A DNA stretch of 63,500 nt from Tubiluchus corallicola (GCA_030141605.1 JAQGDQ010000101.1:64001-127500); one strand, 5' to 3'. Positions 26,133-38,552 are shown, counted from the first letter of the stretch. Made by a program: numbers and translations. The notes: generated by a model from the letters alone, not told the origin.

Positions 26133-27727
26133 TTTACACTCAAAAGCTAGGCGGTGTGCTTTAAATTCTCTAAACACAAACTAATTGTAATTTAGTACAA
26201 TTACTTAAAAATTACAACCTCTTTAAAATTCAGTCGATTACCGTTACGCCTTTATTGTAAATTGTCGTCAAATCGCTCATACGCAATACCGGAAGACTTC
26301 GAAACAAGTAACCATTGATTTTCGCATCTCTCCAATCTTGATTTCGTCTATTGCTTATGAGAAGTTTGTGCTAAAGATGATTTGTGTTCAGAGTGAACAG
26401 AAATTTGATATTGGGATATTTATTAATATTGTGTCTCAGTTCTTCATATTTGCCTACTGTTAACCGTATAAGTAAATATCTAAATACTCATTTAATAATA
26501 ATCGTTGGAATTAGTTAACAGTTTTTGTAGAACTTTCCTAAAGGCAGTTTCTGAGTTGCAAACTTTTTACTTATACTGTTAGTGTTAGCGTTATATTTAA
26601 TTGCTAACACAATTTATTATTGCAAATAATTGTTATAGACCTAATTTATTGACCCAGTCATTTATATCTTGTTCTTGTCACATATCAGAGTACTTAATAT
26701 CAGAGGCGGGTAGTACAGTTTCATGTCTCAAAATGTTCTGATGTTATGACCTTCCTCTATCTTGGGTAGTGCCACTATATTCAAAATTTTAGTTTTAGTT
26801 AATTCAGTATAGTGGAGGGGCAAATAACATTTATGCTAATACCCCCATCTCTGGATTATGGATTAACCCTGATCTTCAGATTTCTGCTTAACCCCTATCT
26901 ATGCTGTGAGCTGTAAATATGTACATGTACCACGCAACTGGAATATTTTCATATTCGCGTCTTGCGAATGCTTGCATTATGACGTTACATATGGGCAGTC
27001 ATCCAGTCCACTTCATGGGTCCTAGTTAGGGTTTGCCTAGTATGCTGCTTAAAAATGGATATAAGCTAGAGAATTGTCATGCCCCTACCCATTCCAGTGG
27101 AGTCCAAGGCTGCAAGCTGCCATCTCATTTGCAGCATTTTATAAGTATCGATGCCTAAAACTGAATTTAAAGAACTTTAAAGAATCTAAATACCCTCCAA
27201 AGTTTATTTTATAGCTAGGAGCAGACTATGCTGCAAGCACATTAAAATTTTATTGCTTGTTGCAAATTGCATGAACTTAAGAAATCGTAAGTCACTGGTA
27301 ATAGCAGATATATACATCACTGCCTCCCTTGATTCTTTTTTATTAATAAGGAAGACTAAATATTTTAAAAACATACTTCGTGTTTTTTTCCAAGTAGTGT
27401 ATTTTGGCCAAAGAAATATGCAGTACAATAAACAGTTTTACTGACATATCGTGTATATTTCGTAGATCCTAATATGGCGGAGCTGGTTTCATTTTTTTGT
27501 TGTTGCCATAATAACTTTCTGGAACTGAATAATTAACTAGCTAAGTTGTCGTACAACCTAACGGAAACCATAATTAGGTAACATGATCACCGTTAGTGCA
27601 GGCATTGCTAAAACTTGTGTCTGGGTAACTTTTGTACATTTAATTCTTTATTTTTGTAGGCTTTTCAACCAGCAGCATTAAACCATTTAAGGAGTATACT
27701 GCAGACAGACTACCATAATGCTAAAAA
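26133..27727. promoter_or_regulatory. Divergent intergenic region between the kinase and LicD-like genes
   Basis: The two genes are transcribed away from each other, so this 1.6 kb must contain both promoters. I see no convincing TATA box or coding exon. AG acceptor-like sites occur at 26170-26171 (kinase strand) and 27658-27659 (LicD strand, after TTCTTTATTTTTGT). They are consistent with 5'-UTR introns or spliced-leader acceptor sites. Confidence 0.45.
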
Positions 27728-28438
27728 ATGGTTTGTGTAAATCGTGCTTTTTGTTTCAATTGCTGCCAAGGCAGGGTAGCTAGCATAACGCTTAAAGTGT
27801 TGATAGCGCTTTGCTTGATTATCTTGATTAGCAATCTCTTTTATGATCCTTTTGACCACATTCCTCGTTCTTGCCCAACGCATGCCAGTCATCTCGTCGA
27901 CTTGGAGAAGCTGATTAGCGTTACACATCATGTTTTGCAAAAATTTAATGTCACTCACTTTCTATGCTATGGAACACTGTGGAGTGCGCTTCGTCGGGAG
28001 CACTTAGCACCGTGGGATCATAATGCTGAATTTTGTGTTTTGTCCAGTGACATGGACAAAATAAAGTCCAAAGTGTTTTACAAAGAGTTTCTCAATGCTG
28101 GCGCCCATGCTACGTACATAAGTAAATTCGGCTATTATCGTATAATGTTTCCAAATCGACCAGCAATTGTGAAAGTAATACTCTTTGTTGAAAAACGACT
28201 GCAGCCATACGAACCTATGAGTCTCATAAGGACGGGTTGGTCTTGGAAAGGAAAGACTGATGCCTTTCCTAAGTTACTGATCGATAAACCGCTTCCAACA
28301 AAATTGCTCAACGGTGTTAAGTATCCTACTCCACGAGAGGGCGTCGAAATTCAGAAGTACTTATATCCTAGCAACTGGTGGTTTGAGGTGTTTCCTAAAG
28401 AATGTGGTGACAAGTATAAACCAACTGCTCAACCGTGA
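27728..28438 (+). CDS. Short LicD/fukutin-family membrane protein, predicted phosphotransferase fold
   Basis: 236 residues in one exon; an in-frame TAA two codons before the ATG fixes the start. An N-terminal hydrophobic segment at about 18-38 predicts a type II membrane protein, as in Golgi fukutin and FKRP. The nucleotidyltransferase-like core has FLCYGTLWSALR followed by LAPWDHNAEFCV, matching the LicD pattern of a GT[L]LGAVR helix and PWDxDxD. Here the acidic triad reads D-H-N-A-E near residues 97-101. The C-terminus YPSNWWFEVFPKECG is typical of the family. Family members transfer phospho-sugar-alcohols such as ribitol phosphate or phosphocholine onto glycans; the substrate here is unknown. 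The protein is about half the length of human fukutin and lacks its stem region. An out-of-frame upstream ATG (27718) opens a short overlapping frame ending at 27783. Confidence 0.85.
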   Translation: MVCVNRAFCFNCCQGRVASITLKVLIALCLIILISNLFYDPFDHIPRSCPTHASHLVDLEKLISVTHHVLQKFNVTHFLCYGTLWSALRREHLAPWDHNAEFCVLSSDMDKIKSKVFYKEFLNAGAHATYISKFGYYRIMFPNRPAIVKVILFVEKRLQPYEPMSLIRTGWSWKGKTDAFPKLLIDKPLPTKLLNGVKYPTPREGVEIQKYLYPSNWWFEVFPKECGDKYKPTAQP

Positions 28439-31104
28439 TTTTGTTTTTCTCTATGTTGTTATGTAGTTTGTAAATGTTTGTTACACTTCAGCTGTAGATA
28501 GCTTATCCACTTTGAAGAATGAATGATAGTCGTGTATAACACACGTATCATAATTGACTGTGAAGTGATAAGTACTCTTAATATGCTATCATTAACCAGC
28601 TAACTGCACTAAAACCACTAGTAGCTGAACTTGTTGTGACATATGCGTTATGTAATGATTCTTGCTTATTTATTCACCTACTAACAACAGTGACCAGTAT
28701 TCCTCTCACGGCAACGAAACCTACAGAACATGTTATAATCAATAGGAATTATACTGCACATTTACTCAGTTAGACAACAAAATAGAAAAATTTGAGACAA
28801 GTATTTGCAATTAAGATAATTAAAGGAAAACCGAACGATACCGAAATTTCCCTTAGTAACACTATATAATACACTAAGATAATATGGCTAACACACTATA
28901 TTATACACTAGGTTATTGCCTAGATCCATCCCTAGATTGCTTTAATATTTTAAAACATAGCAAAATTGTGTTTTACATTAAATACACTTCAGAGAATATA
29001 AAGTTATTATAAACAATGCATTATTTTGACAAAATTCAATGAAGTTCAACACAAGACAACTTTTTTTGGACTTGCATCCATTGGCGTAGTCTCTCAATTG
29101 GCATGTCATCCACGTTGCGGTATGCGTTACTGTATATCGATTAGTTAATATTTGTAATATAAAACTAATCTACAATTCTAATGTTAGCATTTACAGCATT
29201 TAAATGTGATTTTCAACGTAGGACCTTATACGACTAAGTGCTGCTATTTATCAATACAGTCTATCTCGCAGCTCGCAATTTTGAAAAATACCTTTTGTAC
29301 TCATTCACACTGTTCTTGGCTTTTTTACTATTATGAATTTTCCCCTAATCTATACATAATTTACTAATAGGCATGCGCTTCTTGTCATGTTCCTTAATTT
29401 GGTGGTTGTTCATTTATTTAGTAATTTATTTTAGACGTGGCAAAATGTAATGAAGATAAGTGGCCTATTTTCATTATACACACGCACTGTAGCTGATGTT
29501 AACTTTATCACTAAATCATGATTGTAGTTTTTTAAGTTCATTTTCTAACTCATTGTTACGTAAACATATTATGTCATAAATCTGAGTGTTAGACCAGTAT
29601 GTTGTGCTGCTACTTACTCATTTGTTTTTAACACTTGGTCATGTAATATTATTATTTATTATATCTCGCTCGTGTTTTGAGTTGGAATGGATTTTACTAA
29701 CTTGGCTTTAATACTATTTCTAAGCTTGCTTAAGACGACCAAATTAAAATTAGTACCTAATCTACCTATTTGTTTCTTTGTGGGTGCTCTGGCCCAGTTA
29801 TTTGTTAACTGTGAAATTAATCATAATTAAAAATAAGGCTTTGAGTACTGCTGCCATAGATGAAGTGAAATGGCTTAACAGTACTTAAAAATAATACAGA
29901 AGCATAAACTGAAGTAAAATAACATTGGAAGTAGTTAGTGTTCACAATAAAAAGTGCCCCTGTGCGATTTTGTAATCAAAATTCTTCTAGTTTATACTTG
30001 CCTGTAACAGTAATCAAGATACATGTATTATGTATATAGAAATTTGTTCATTTGAATGGTTGAGGTGTATAAAATCATTTAAGACCATCATGGCAGTTTA
30101 TGTTTTAATTGTTTTTGTTTTCTTATTTAAGTACCACATGTGAATTCTCATCTTGGATTTAATAGATTATCAGGATTTTTATTATGAGTAGATTTTATTA
30201 TACTGTACCATATTGTTTATCTAAAAATTTTATTTTGCGATTAAATAATAACAATTATGAAATCAAAATACACATTGTAACATTTTTTTGTTGTAGGTTA
30301 CTATATAATATGTTCAATGCATTCATTTATAGCAAATTATAAAGCACATTGTAGTCATACTGTTGCTAAGTGTGGCACCTTAGTTTTGTGATGGTAATAC
30401 TACATTTTAATCATATAGAAAGCTTTTTGTTAGTTTTTTATCCTATAATTAGTTACTGTTAATTTTACTGCAATTTCTAGTTTCTATTTTGGAAATATTT
30501 TTATACAAAATAAGCAAGCTTTATATAATTCCCACTTAAATGACGTTATAATAATACTAATGATTATGATAAGTTTATTATTTTTTACTATTTGAGTGAC
30601 TTGGGTAAGAATTGAACTCGCGCTTCCGCACTCACTTTAAGTTATCTGCAGTATGTATTATTATTTCACTTTTGTTTTGTTGCTGTTAATGTTATATACT
30701 GAATATGTTATGAACTTTGTCGAAGAATCTCAACATGTTGCGTTTAGCAATCCCACTAGTTCATAGTTTCACGATCGCATCATTAATGTGAACGAAAAGT
30801 TAATTTTGTTATAGGAAACTCACTTAACTTAAGCTTAAAGCACTTGTTAATGTGAAATTCATATTTAGTGGAATAATTATTATAATACATATTAAATTTT
30901 ATTACAGATTTAATATAACTACAAAGAAAAATGCTGCCATGATGGACTTTGCACTGTACATGTATTGTCGCATCTTGGTCACATGGGACTTACCAGTACT
31001 TAGTAAAACAATCGTTGAACATTGTTTATGCTAGATACTTTATTTAGATTTTGCACGGTGTACTCACATCTGAATTTGACGTTTCTGCTGGTTCAGTGGC
31101 TCAT

Positions 31105-31105
<1 letters not shown>
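28439..31105. other. Intergenic, AT-rich, no gene seen
   Basis: After the LicD-like stop I find no frame with both splice signals and recognisable similarity on either strand. A weak tRNA-like B-box lies around 30605-30625 (minus strand). The remaining open frames are short and AT-biased. Confidence 0.5.

Positions 31106-31140
<35 letters not shown>
31106..31140. repeat. (TA)n microsatellite
   Basis: About 17 uninterrupted TA units. A simple slippage repeat, probably polymorphic. Confidence 0.95.
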
Positions 31141-31142
<2 letters not shown>

Positions 31143-31514
31143 CTAGATTCCGTAATAATAATGAACTAGATTCCGGTCTCACTGTACTTCAACTTAAGTA
31201 GACATGCGGAAGTTGTTATCACTGGATGAAGCCTATGATACAACAAGTTGAGAAGACGCTGGACGCCTGACACTCTAAAAATAGAAAAGGCTTCCAGTGT
31301 CAGGTATCAAAGTCTTTTGTTTCATCTGCGTAACTCACTTCGTAAAAATTACACGTTTTTTCTCGCTTCCAGTTGGTAAACGCTTTAGCAAAGGCTTAAG
31401 TCGGCTTTATTCCGTAACTGATTCGTTTTTCTATGGCTTCTACATATGTAGTAATACATGGCTTCTGGTAACGTGTTATAGCGTAAGAATTTAAAATAAA
31501 TCAAACTGTATTTT

Positions 31515-33360
31515 TTGACAGGGAGGAACATATCCCAATTAAAACTTCAGCGTATATTGTTCAAAAGGGAACTCTTAATGACTGCTAGAGCGAACAGAAT
31601 CGATATCGTCAATCATAAGTGCCCATTTCACAAGAAGTTGCCGTTACAGAATGACTCCTATCTTGCGCATGCGGAAGAGTTGCGTTATAATATATGTAAT
31701 ACGTAATATATGATCGCCCAAAACGACACAAGATTTGAACTTCGGATGTTGTAAATAAAATGCAAACAAACATCCTTCCTAAAATAACAAAGTGCTTCCA
31801 GTGTCCAAAAACTCTCTGTGGGCAAGACTGCAGATATTGCAGACGCAACAAATTTCTGTGTAGAGGTCGAGACTGGTTTACCTTTTCTTACCTGAAATTT
31901 GGAAACGAAGTTAATTATAAAATTAGAAGGTACTAACTTATAAACGCGTTCGATGAGAGAAATGATAATTGGTTCATGAAGTGCAAGTTGCTTTATCAGC
32001 AGGTAGACAGAAAATAATGTACTCATCCTACTTAAAATAAAATTGAATATGATAGAAGTCAGTTACAACTACAAGAATAAGTATAGAGATGATATTGGAT
32101 CCAATATATGTAAAAAGAAAAATGAAAGGCTTACAATAGAGCACGTGTTAGAAAAACAAGCAACACCAGGAGAAGAATTTCTGCAGATTCTATACGGAGC
32201 AATAATGTAAAAGTACTGCAAAAAGTCACCAAACTTGTCGAAACGTGATTTGATGAAGCACAAACAAAATGCTGAATGAATGAACTAAAAGGATCCAAGA
32301 AATCAGTCAAAAGAAAAGAAGACAGGAAATGTAAATGTTTAAAATTAAAAGGCTACAATTATGATCTTGAACTTACAAACTCATAGTATGCTACTAGAGT
32401 GAATCTAATCACTAGTGAAATCACGATCACGGTCAGGAATTTAGCAGAGTCAATTTTACCTGAATTACACCAAAACACAGATACGTATAAAACTTTTCCT
32501 GTTAGGAACATCTCCGAGCTCTGTTGCTTTTTTGAAGCCACTCTTCTGGCGTGAGCAACACGCTCTCCCTGTCAGTTATTTCGCTTTCAACAACAGCCTT
32601 CAATGATGGTCAGCTTAGAAGTTGATCGTTTTTCAGACAGGTCTTTCAACTCAGTTAGAGCTCATTGGTTTTCCGTCAGTAAAGGTCCAAGAAAATCATC
32701 CTTACAAAATTGGTTTCATTCGAAGACGCTCTATGCCAATCAAAATAAGGGGCTGTAGTAAGAAGTGAAGATATGATGTCCAGAAAACAGAATTTATATA
32801 CTTTGCTACAGATAGAGGGTATGTGTTGACATTCATTTTGAGTCAAGCGGGGTTATGGTTTTCAAAAAAAACAATTTTTGTGAAGAATTCCACAGATAAG
32901 AAACCCGAAAAAGACTGGATTTATAAGAACGGTCAGAAACAAATGTTCGATTGAGGTAAGGAATTTCATCAAAGTATTTGTGCAGCTTACGTCGGCCTTA
33001 TTCACAAAAAGTCTGCAGCTCGTTATACTATCAACATGTATTTTCCATCTAAACATAAAATTTTCTATTATTCATACCGTGCCAACTGATTCCACGAGGC
33101 AAAATTGGAACTTACGCTTCACTTCAAATCCATTTCATACAACTTCTGGGTAGGTGAAGGGTTACGGAAGTTCCCTGAAGATGGAAAACACGAGCTTCTC
33201 GTGCAGAGGTTGAGTTGCCTGGTCCGAAACCACCTCAAAAGTGTTTTGTGGGTGCATTGATCTGGTCGGCTCAGGCAAGTGGTAGCGTTCAGTTATGTTT
33301 AGATACGCTCTTCATGGTTTAATTGGAATGATTCGAACAACTTTCTGGATATGACACAAT
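31515..33360 (+). pseudogene. Possible decayed coding region upstream of the GH31 gene
   Basis: Several plus-strand frames look protein-like but are broken by stops, for example a Cys-rich stretch near 31790-31850 (KCFQCPKTLCGQDCRYC), ERNDNWFMKCKLLYQQ near 31950, and WVGEGLRKFPEDGKHELLVQRL near 33150-33215. At 32160-32177 the sequence GCAACACCAGGAGAAGAA matches 17 of 18 bases of exon 1 of the GH31 gene (34203-34220), with partly similar surroundings (VLEKQATPGEE against VVEEEATPGEE). This might be a relic of a duplicated copy, an unrelated dead gene or chance. I cannot name the other fragments. Confidence 0.25.
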
Positions 33361-34148
33361 GACACCTGAGATTCGGGGAATCAGTTTTTGGTTGAAATTA
33401 TAGAACCTTATATATATATATGTCATTTTTGAATTCTCCGTAAAACAAGAAGTAAGAACCTCGAGTCCACAGAGCAAAGAAATTTTGCTAATCAAGCAAG
33501 ATTTACTGTTATTGGCCCCTCTGAATGTTCTTAGAAAGCACCAATTGAGACTTTAATTAATGTTAAAACTAAAAAGGGAGTAACTGAGGATTAAATTAAT
33601 GAAAAAAAAACAAGTAAAAAACTAAAACAATGTAAGTTTCTCTTCAGTTGTAACTGAACTACAAAAGCAAACTTATATGAAATATGCAGACGTCAGGAGG
33701 CCTGCTTTTGTTTACAGCAGTGTGTAGATAAGACGTAAATAAACACAAATACAGTGCTATACATGCACATATTGCTCCTTTTTGAATGCCTTAGTGCAAA
33801 GCAAGTCTATACTTAAGCGTGTGAATGCTTAGAAGCGTTGTTGTTGCTGCTGCAAAGTTAAACTAACTTATTTAAATACAGACGCAACAGGTAGACTAAC
33901 TGGTTTTGTGATGCAACTTAATAATATTTTACGTGTAGCATTTATCTCAAGCTTGAAGGTTGTACAGTAGTCTGTAAACTTGCACTAATAGTGTAAACAC
34001 ATTGTGTTCAGTGAAACTCATAAATAAATGCAATAGGGCTGGCCTGAACTGTTCTTGAACGTATGAGATTGGTCACTAGCTACAGTATCAATGCAGACTT
34101 TGTTTTTAGTGGTTTTAAAGTGTGTGTTTACAGCTTTAAATTGACACA

Positions 34149-37100
34149 ATGACTTTGCCAGCGAAAGAAGAAAACCGTTGCAAAGACGTTGTTGAAGAAG
34201 AAGCAACGCCAGGAGAAGAAACCCGATATCCTTCTGTTGGCTTTGTGAATAACAACGAAATGCCAAAAATTGAAGTCATTTATAAAGAAGATTATCCCGA
34301 TCATCCTAACGCTCTCTATCGGCTAAAAGAAGTAAGTTAAAAATGCATTGATGTTTTCTGAACCTTTCTTTCTGTATACATTGTTAAATATTATAATCAT
34401 ACATATCGTAAATAAGTTCGTTTTAACTGACAAATTAAAAACTAAAAAGCTCACTCCCTATATTTGCTGTACCTGCTATACATCCGTATTCAGATAGAAA
34501 TTGTTTCAGTGAAACATTCTGTTGCGGTAACTGGAGTACATTATGTTCTTATACCTGATTCATGTCGCAGAAAGAAATGGTCTAAATTTGTTCCCAAGGT
34601 ACAATAGCCCTGTTTGGGCTGTAGTCAAAATAAAAATCTAAAAGCTAAGACAGTTTTGCATACCAGTGTTTTGTTGTCGTCGTTGTCGTGGTCGTGGTCG
34701 TCGTCCAGGTCCTGGTCATATTTTTCATGACAGCTCGAGTCCACACCCCATGTCATTGTTCAAACTGTTGTTCATATATACATAAGTCAAGGACTACTAT
34801 ACAACTGTGTATAGTAGTCCTTGACATAAGTATATAGTAACTAAGGGTCTCAGAACAGGCTGTTGACATGAGCTGCTCAATCAAACCCTATAGCTTTTTG
34901 TATTCGAACTACGCTTAAAACCCAAAGCACCATTAATTTTTCACTCGTAAACACATCGGGAATTTATGTCAGGCTTGTAGTATTAATTATCTTTAATTAA
35001 TAAATTAACTAATATCATTAATTATTTAAGGGCACCCAGTTTGTTATACGGTTGTACACGTTGCGAATTACCTGCTAAAATATTAGTAAATATAGTACAT
35101 TAAAACAATTTGTTGCAGGCTAAGATGCATGCGTTGAAGAAACTCAGCCCTCCACGCGGATACAAAATGAAGATATTTGTTTTCTTGACATTCCTCGCAA
35201 TGATAACAGAAGTCAGTGTAGTATGGTACTATTACAAAAAGGTAAATGCAAAAAGGAAAGCAGAAGATTTTGGTTTCGATTCCTAGTGAAAGTGTAACTA
35301 ATTTAGTATTGCTTTCGTGAGTTCATAAGTCTTGGATACAAGATTTTAAAGCACAGGTAGCAATTTAAGACAATTCATCCACAGAAAACTCATATATAAC
35401 AGTTTACTTATAGATAACTCATATATCTATAACAGGATCAAGCGTCACACAAATGATATGAAGTGGTAAAAAAATTTCAATTTTGCTGAGTTCGAACCTT
35501 GCTCTTCTGCAGTTTAGCGTACATCTTTTCTTTTGCAAGCTGTCTTTTTTAATTTTGGCAATTTTAAACAGTTGCACATAAATTATATTAACTTTTTGTA
35601 AGAAATTGAGTTATTATGGAATGTATTTGGTAAGAGTATTCAACGTATGTATCCAGTGTTTCTTCAATGTGAAGTGGCGCCACCTATAAAACAACATGAA
35701 GGAGATATTAAATTTATCTTCTATGCTCAACAACTGTGTGTTAGTAGTTGGTACCTGCATGGTTGCATGCCTAGACATTCAGATGCAACATTGTAAAAAC
35801 CCCAAAATATCAATATTTGGTCACGGGCTAACAGCTCGAACTCAATTTCGAAGACTTTATCTCCCCCAATGCATAAAGATGTTATTAAAATATCCACCTA
35901 TTTTAACACACCCTTTAATTCAGGCCTGATGGTGATGCAATTATACAATTTACGTAATAATTCGCTAAACAGCGCCTTGTAGCAAATGAAGCTGCACTAA
36001 CCGGTAGCTAAATGAAAAGTCTATTCTCACACAAACGGTATAGCTTTTGCGAAATGTGGTTTTTAATACCTTGTACAAACTGCCAGCTGCCACAAAAACA
36101 TAATAACGAAGAAGAGCTGCCTTTTTTAATACTAAAAATCGCTTTTACGCCCGATAATAATCTCTGGGTTCATTTTTTCATTTCAGCAATCAACAGACAT
36201 TCACATTGGGACATTTACTCGTTTAAGCGAAGACTTGAAAATCCTTCACATTGATTACAACATGTCGATGGATCGACTCGTTGGACAACTAGGTTTAAGC
36301 ATTCCTAATTATATCATTCCATATTCTTGCAAGAATAATGAAACCTCTAAGTGTTTGGAGTGGAGGAAATTCGCACGATTGCGAATAAGCGTCACAGAAA
36401 CAGGCTATTCTCCCTTAAAGTGCTGCCATGTGAGTTGGGAATCTCTGAATATTGAGGAGGAACTTAAAGATTGTTACAAACTGCCACCAGCATTTTGGTA
36501 TGGAGGTGCCCTTGTTGAAAACCATACATGGCCAATACATAACTGGAGTCGGGAAAGAGAATCATTCCTGACTGGGAAAATGCGCCAAAGCGGTTACTCT
36601 GGTGTGCTGGAACCATACTGGCTTTCCTCTCATGGAGTGTCCATACAGGTCGACAAGGAGGTGCCTCTGTTTGTGAGCATGAATAGCAAAAATGCGGAGT
36701 TATGTCTAATGTCTTCGTATGCATTCCCATATAATTCTGTGGACTCAAAAGCCAACGACAGTAGCCCTCTCCTGCCTTGGTTGAACTACACAATTTGTGC
36801 TGCAAGTTCACTTGTGGAGGCACATGATCTCAAGCAGTTCAATACTAATGAAATAAAATGTCAAGAACCAGTTTTGCATTTAATATGGTCAATTGAGGGT
36901 GATCAAAATCGCATAGAAGAATTTGCAAGAAATGTGAAAAAGTACAAAATGGACGGCGGATTTCTGATTATAGGGGAACGATGGGAAAGAAACATAGGCG
37001 ATTACGTCTTTGATCCTGAAAAATTTTCCAATCCGTATCAAATGATTGCAACAATCAATAATTGCAATTTATCTGCCGGATTATTTGTCCACCCGTATGT

Positions 37101-38031
37101 CAATGTAGTGTCAGATAATTTTAATGAAGGGCTTTCGCGGAACTATTTTGTGCAGGACAGCGGAGGCGATGTACCTGAATTAGTCCGCTGGGAGGAACAC
37201 GTCCATGCTTTGATTGACATGACCGCTTCCTCTGCTCGTGATTGGTGGGTCGAGAAATTGCTCAAGCTAAAAAGACGATATGGGTTCAAATGGTTTAGTT
37301 TGTATGGTGATGAGAAGTCTATACTACCATACGCATACCACTTTCAAAACACTTACATCTTACCGCAGAGATTTACTGAACTGTACTTGTCCACGTTAAT
37401 GCAATCTGACCTTATAGCCAACCATACAACTATGTTTGACGTAGGTTTAACCTCTGCCAGTCAGTCTTTACCCAATGTTGTTCTTAGGTTACCATCTATC
37501 AAATGCAGTTGGACAAGTTTAGCTGACGTCATTCCATGGTCATTGACAGCCGGTTTACTGGGCTATCCCAAGGTTTCTTCACCAATGTTAGATGGAGATA
37601 CAAAGAATATCAGTGAAGTGTTTTACCTACGCTATTTTCAGCTAGCGAGTCTGTTTCCTGTGGTAGAACTTTCCTTGCCTCCTTGGCAGTTTGGTACAAT
37701 GATGGTTACTATGTGTACTGAGGTGTTGCACTTCAGAAACGAAATCGTCTATCCAGCTTTGAAACTTGTAGCAAACCTAACGTTCTCGTGGCGCCCTCTC
37801 TGGCACGAGTTTCCCAAAGATAACGTAGCGCTGTCGCTTAGCTCAGAATTCATGATAGGGCAAGACCTTTTGTTTGCTCCCATCTTGAACGCGTCTGATT
37901 CTCGAGACATATATTTACCAGCAACCACTTGGAAAGACGAATTAACAGGGCATTCTTACAAGGGTCCAGTTTGGCTTTTTAACTACACAGCCCCTCGTGT
38001 TTCTATACCTTACTTCACTCGGTCAAAATGA
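34149..38031 (+). CDS. MYORG: MYORG-like GH31 type II membrane protein, three exons, probable pseudoenzyme
   Basis: Exons 34149-34331, 35119-35241 and 36187-38031 join in phase 0 to give 716 residues (human MYORG about 714). Exon 1 is an acidic cytosolic tail. Exon 2 holds the single transmembrane anchor (IFVFLTFLAMITEVSVVWYY), so the large domain faces the ER/Golgi lumen and carries many N-x-S/T sites. The GH31 barrel follows: VFDPEKFSNPYQMI, GLFVHPYVN, ELVRWEEHVHALIDMT, ARDWW, then YGFKWFSLYGDE near residue 470, DVIPWSLTAGLLGYP and FQLASLFPVVELSLPPW. Active GH31 enzymes of this branch have FKFDAGE with the nucleophile Asp and an acid/base Asp before the LGYP strand; here these read WFSLYGDE and RLPSIKCSW. 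MYORG itself is an alpha-galactosidase of the secretory pathway. AG acceptor at 34132-34133 lies 15 nt before the ATG. Paralogue status is unresolved. Confidence 0.88.
34786..34825. repeat. Perfect 18-bp hairpin in intron 1 of the GH31 gene
   Basis: GTCAAGGACTACTATACA and its exact reverse complement flank the 4-nt loop ACTG. The stem has no mismatch. It lies about 450 bp inside the intron following 34331. It is too small for a canonical miRNA precursor and could be a foldback remnant or a structured RNA. Confidence 0.9.
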
Positions 38032-38078
38032 AATGTAATTAAAAGCGTCCATACTTATTTATTTATTTTACAAAAAGT

Positions 38079-38084
38079 AATAAA
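38079..38084 (+). terminator. Polyadenylation signal of the GH31 gene
   Basis: AATAAA 48 bp after the stop codon, preceded by a T-rich stretch. A very short 3' UTR is implied. Confidence 0.6.
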
Positions 38085-38479
38085 TCGTGCCTTTTACAGC
38101 AATTCCGATAGGAGGGCATTTCTTCTATTTAATGATAACTATATAATGAAAGTATCTACTGACACCATGAAAAACCGGAAGTGGATACTACGCCTCGCCT
38201 TCTTGAAGGAATGTTTACTAGCCATTTGGCTCTTTCAAGTAGGGCCTATTTACAATTTTAATGATATTCAGTAATTTCCATATGAACTAGTTTTGTTTTA
38301 ATATTCCTACATAATCGAGCGTACCTGCCAATAAAGGTGTATATTCGTCATAATAATGACAGAGTAGGCCTAGTAAATTAATTGATAAATCTCAATTTTA
38401 CGATTGTCAATTGATAACAGAATAAATCCAGTGGATTTTTAAAACCAAACATGAGCAAAAGGAAAGAAGTTGGAAAAGG

Positions 38480-38552
38480 TCAGAGTTTGTACCAGTGGCC
38501 TTTTGGGTTACAAGTGAACGCTATGACAACTAGGCCACACAATCCTTTGCGA
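38480..38552 (-). repeat. tRNA-derived SINE
   Basis: On the minus strand TGTGGCCTAGTTGTCATAGC is an A-box/D-arm, CACTTGTAACCCAAAAGG an anticodon-arm-like block and GGTACAAACTCTG a degraded B-box. TTTTCCAACTTCTTTCC follows, similar to the tail at 49.58 kb. Confidence 0.6.
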
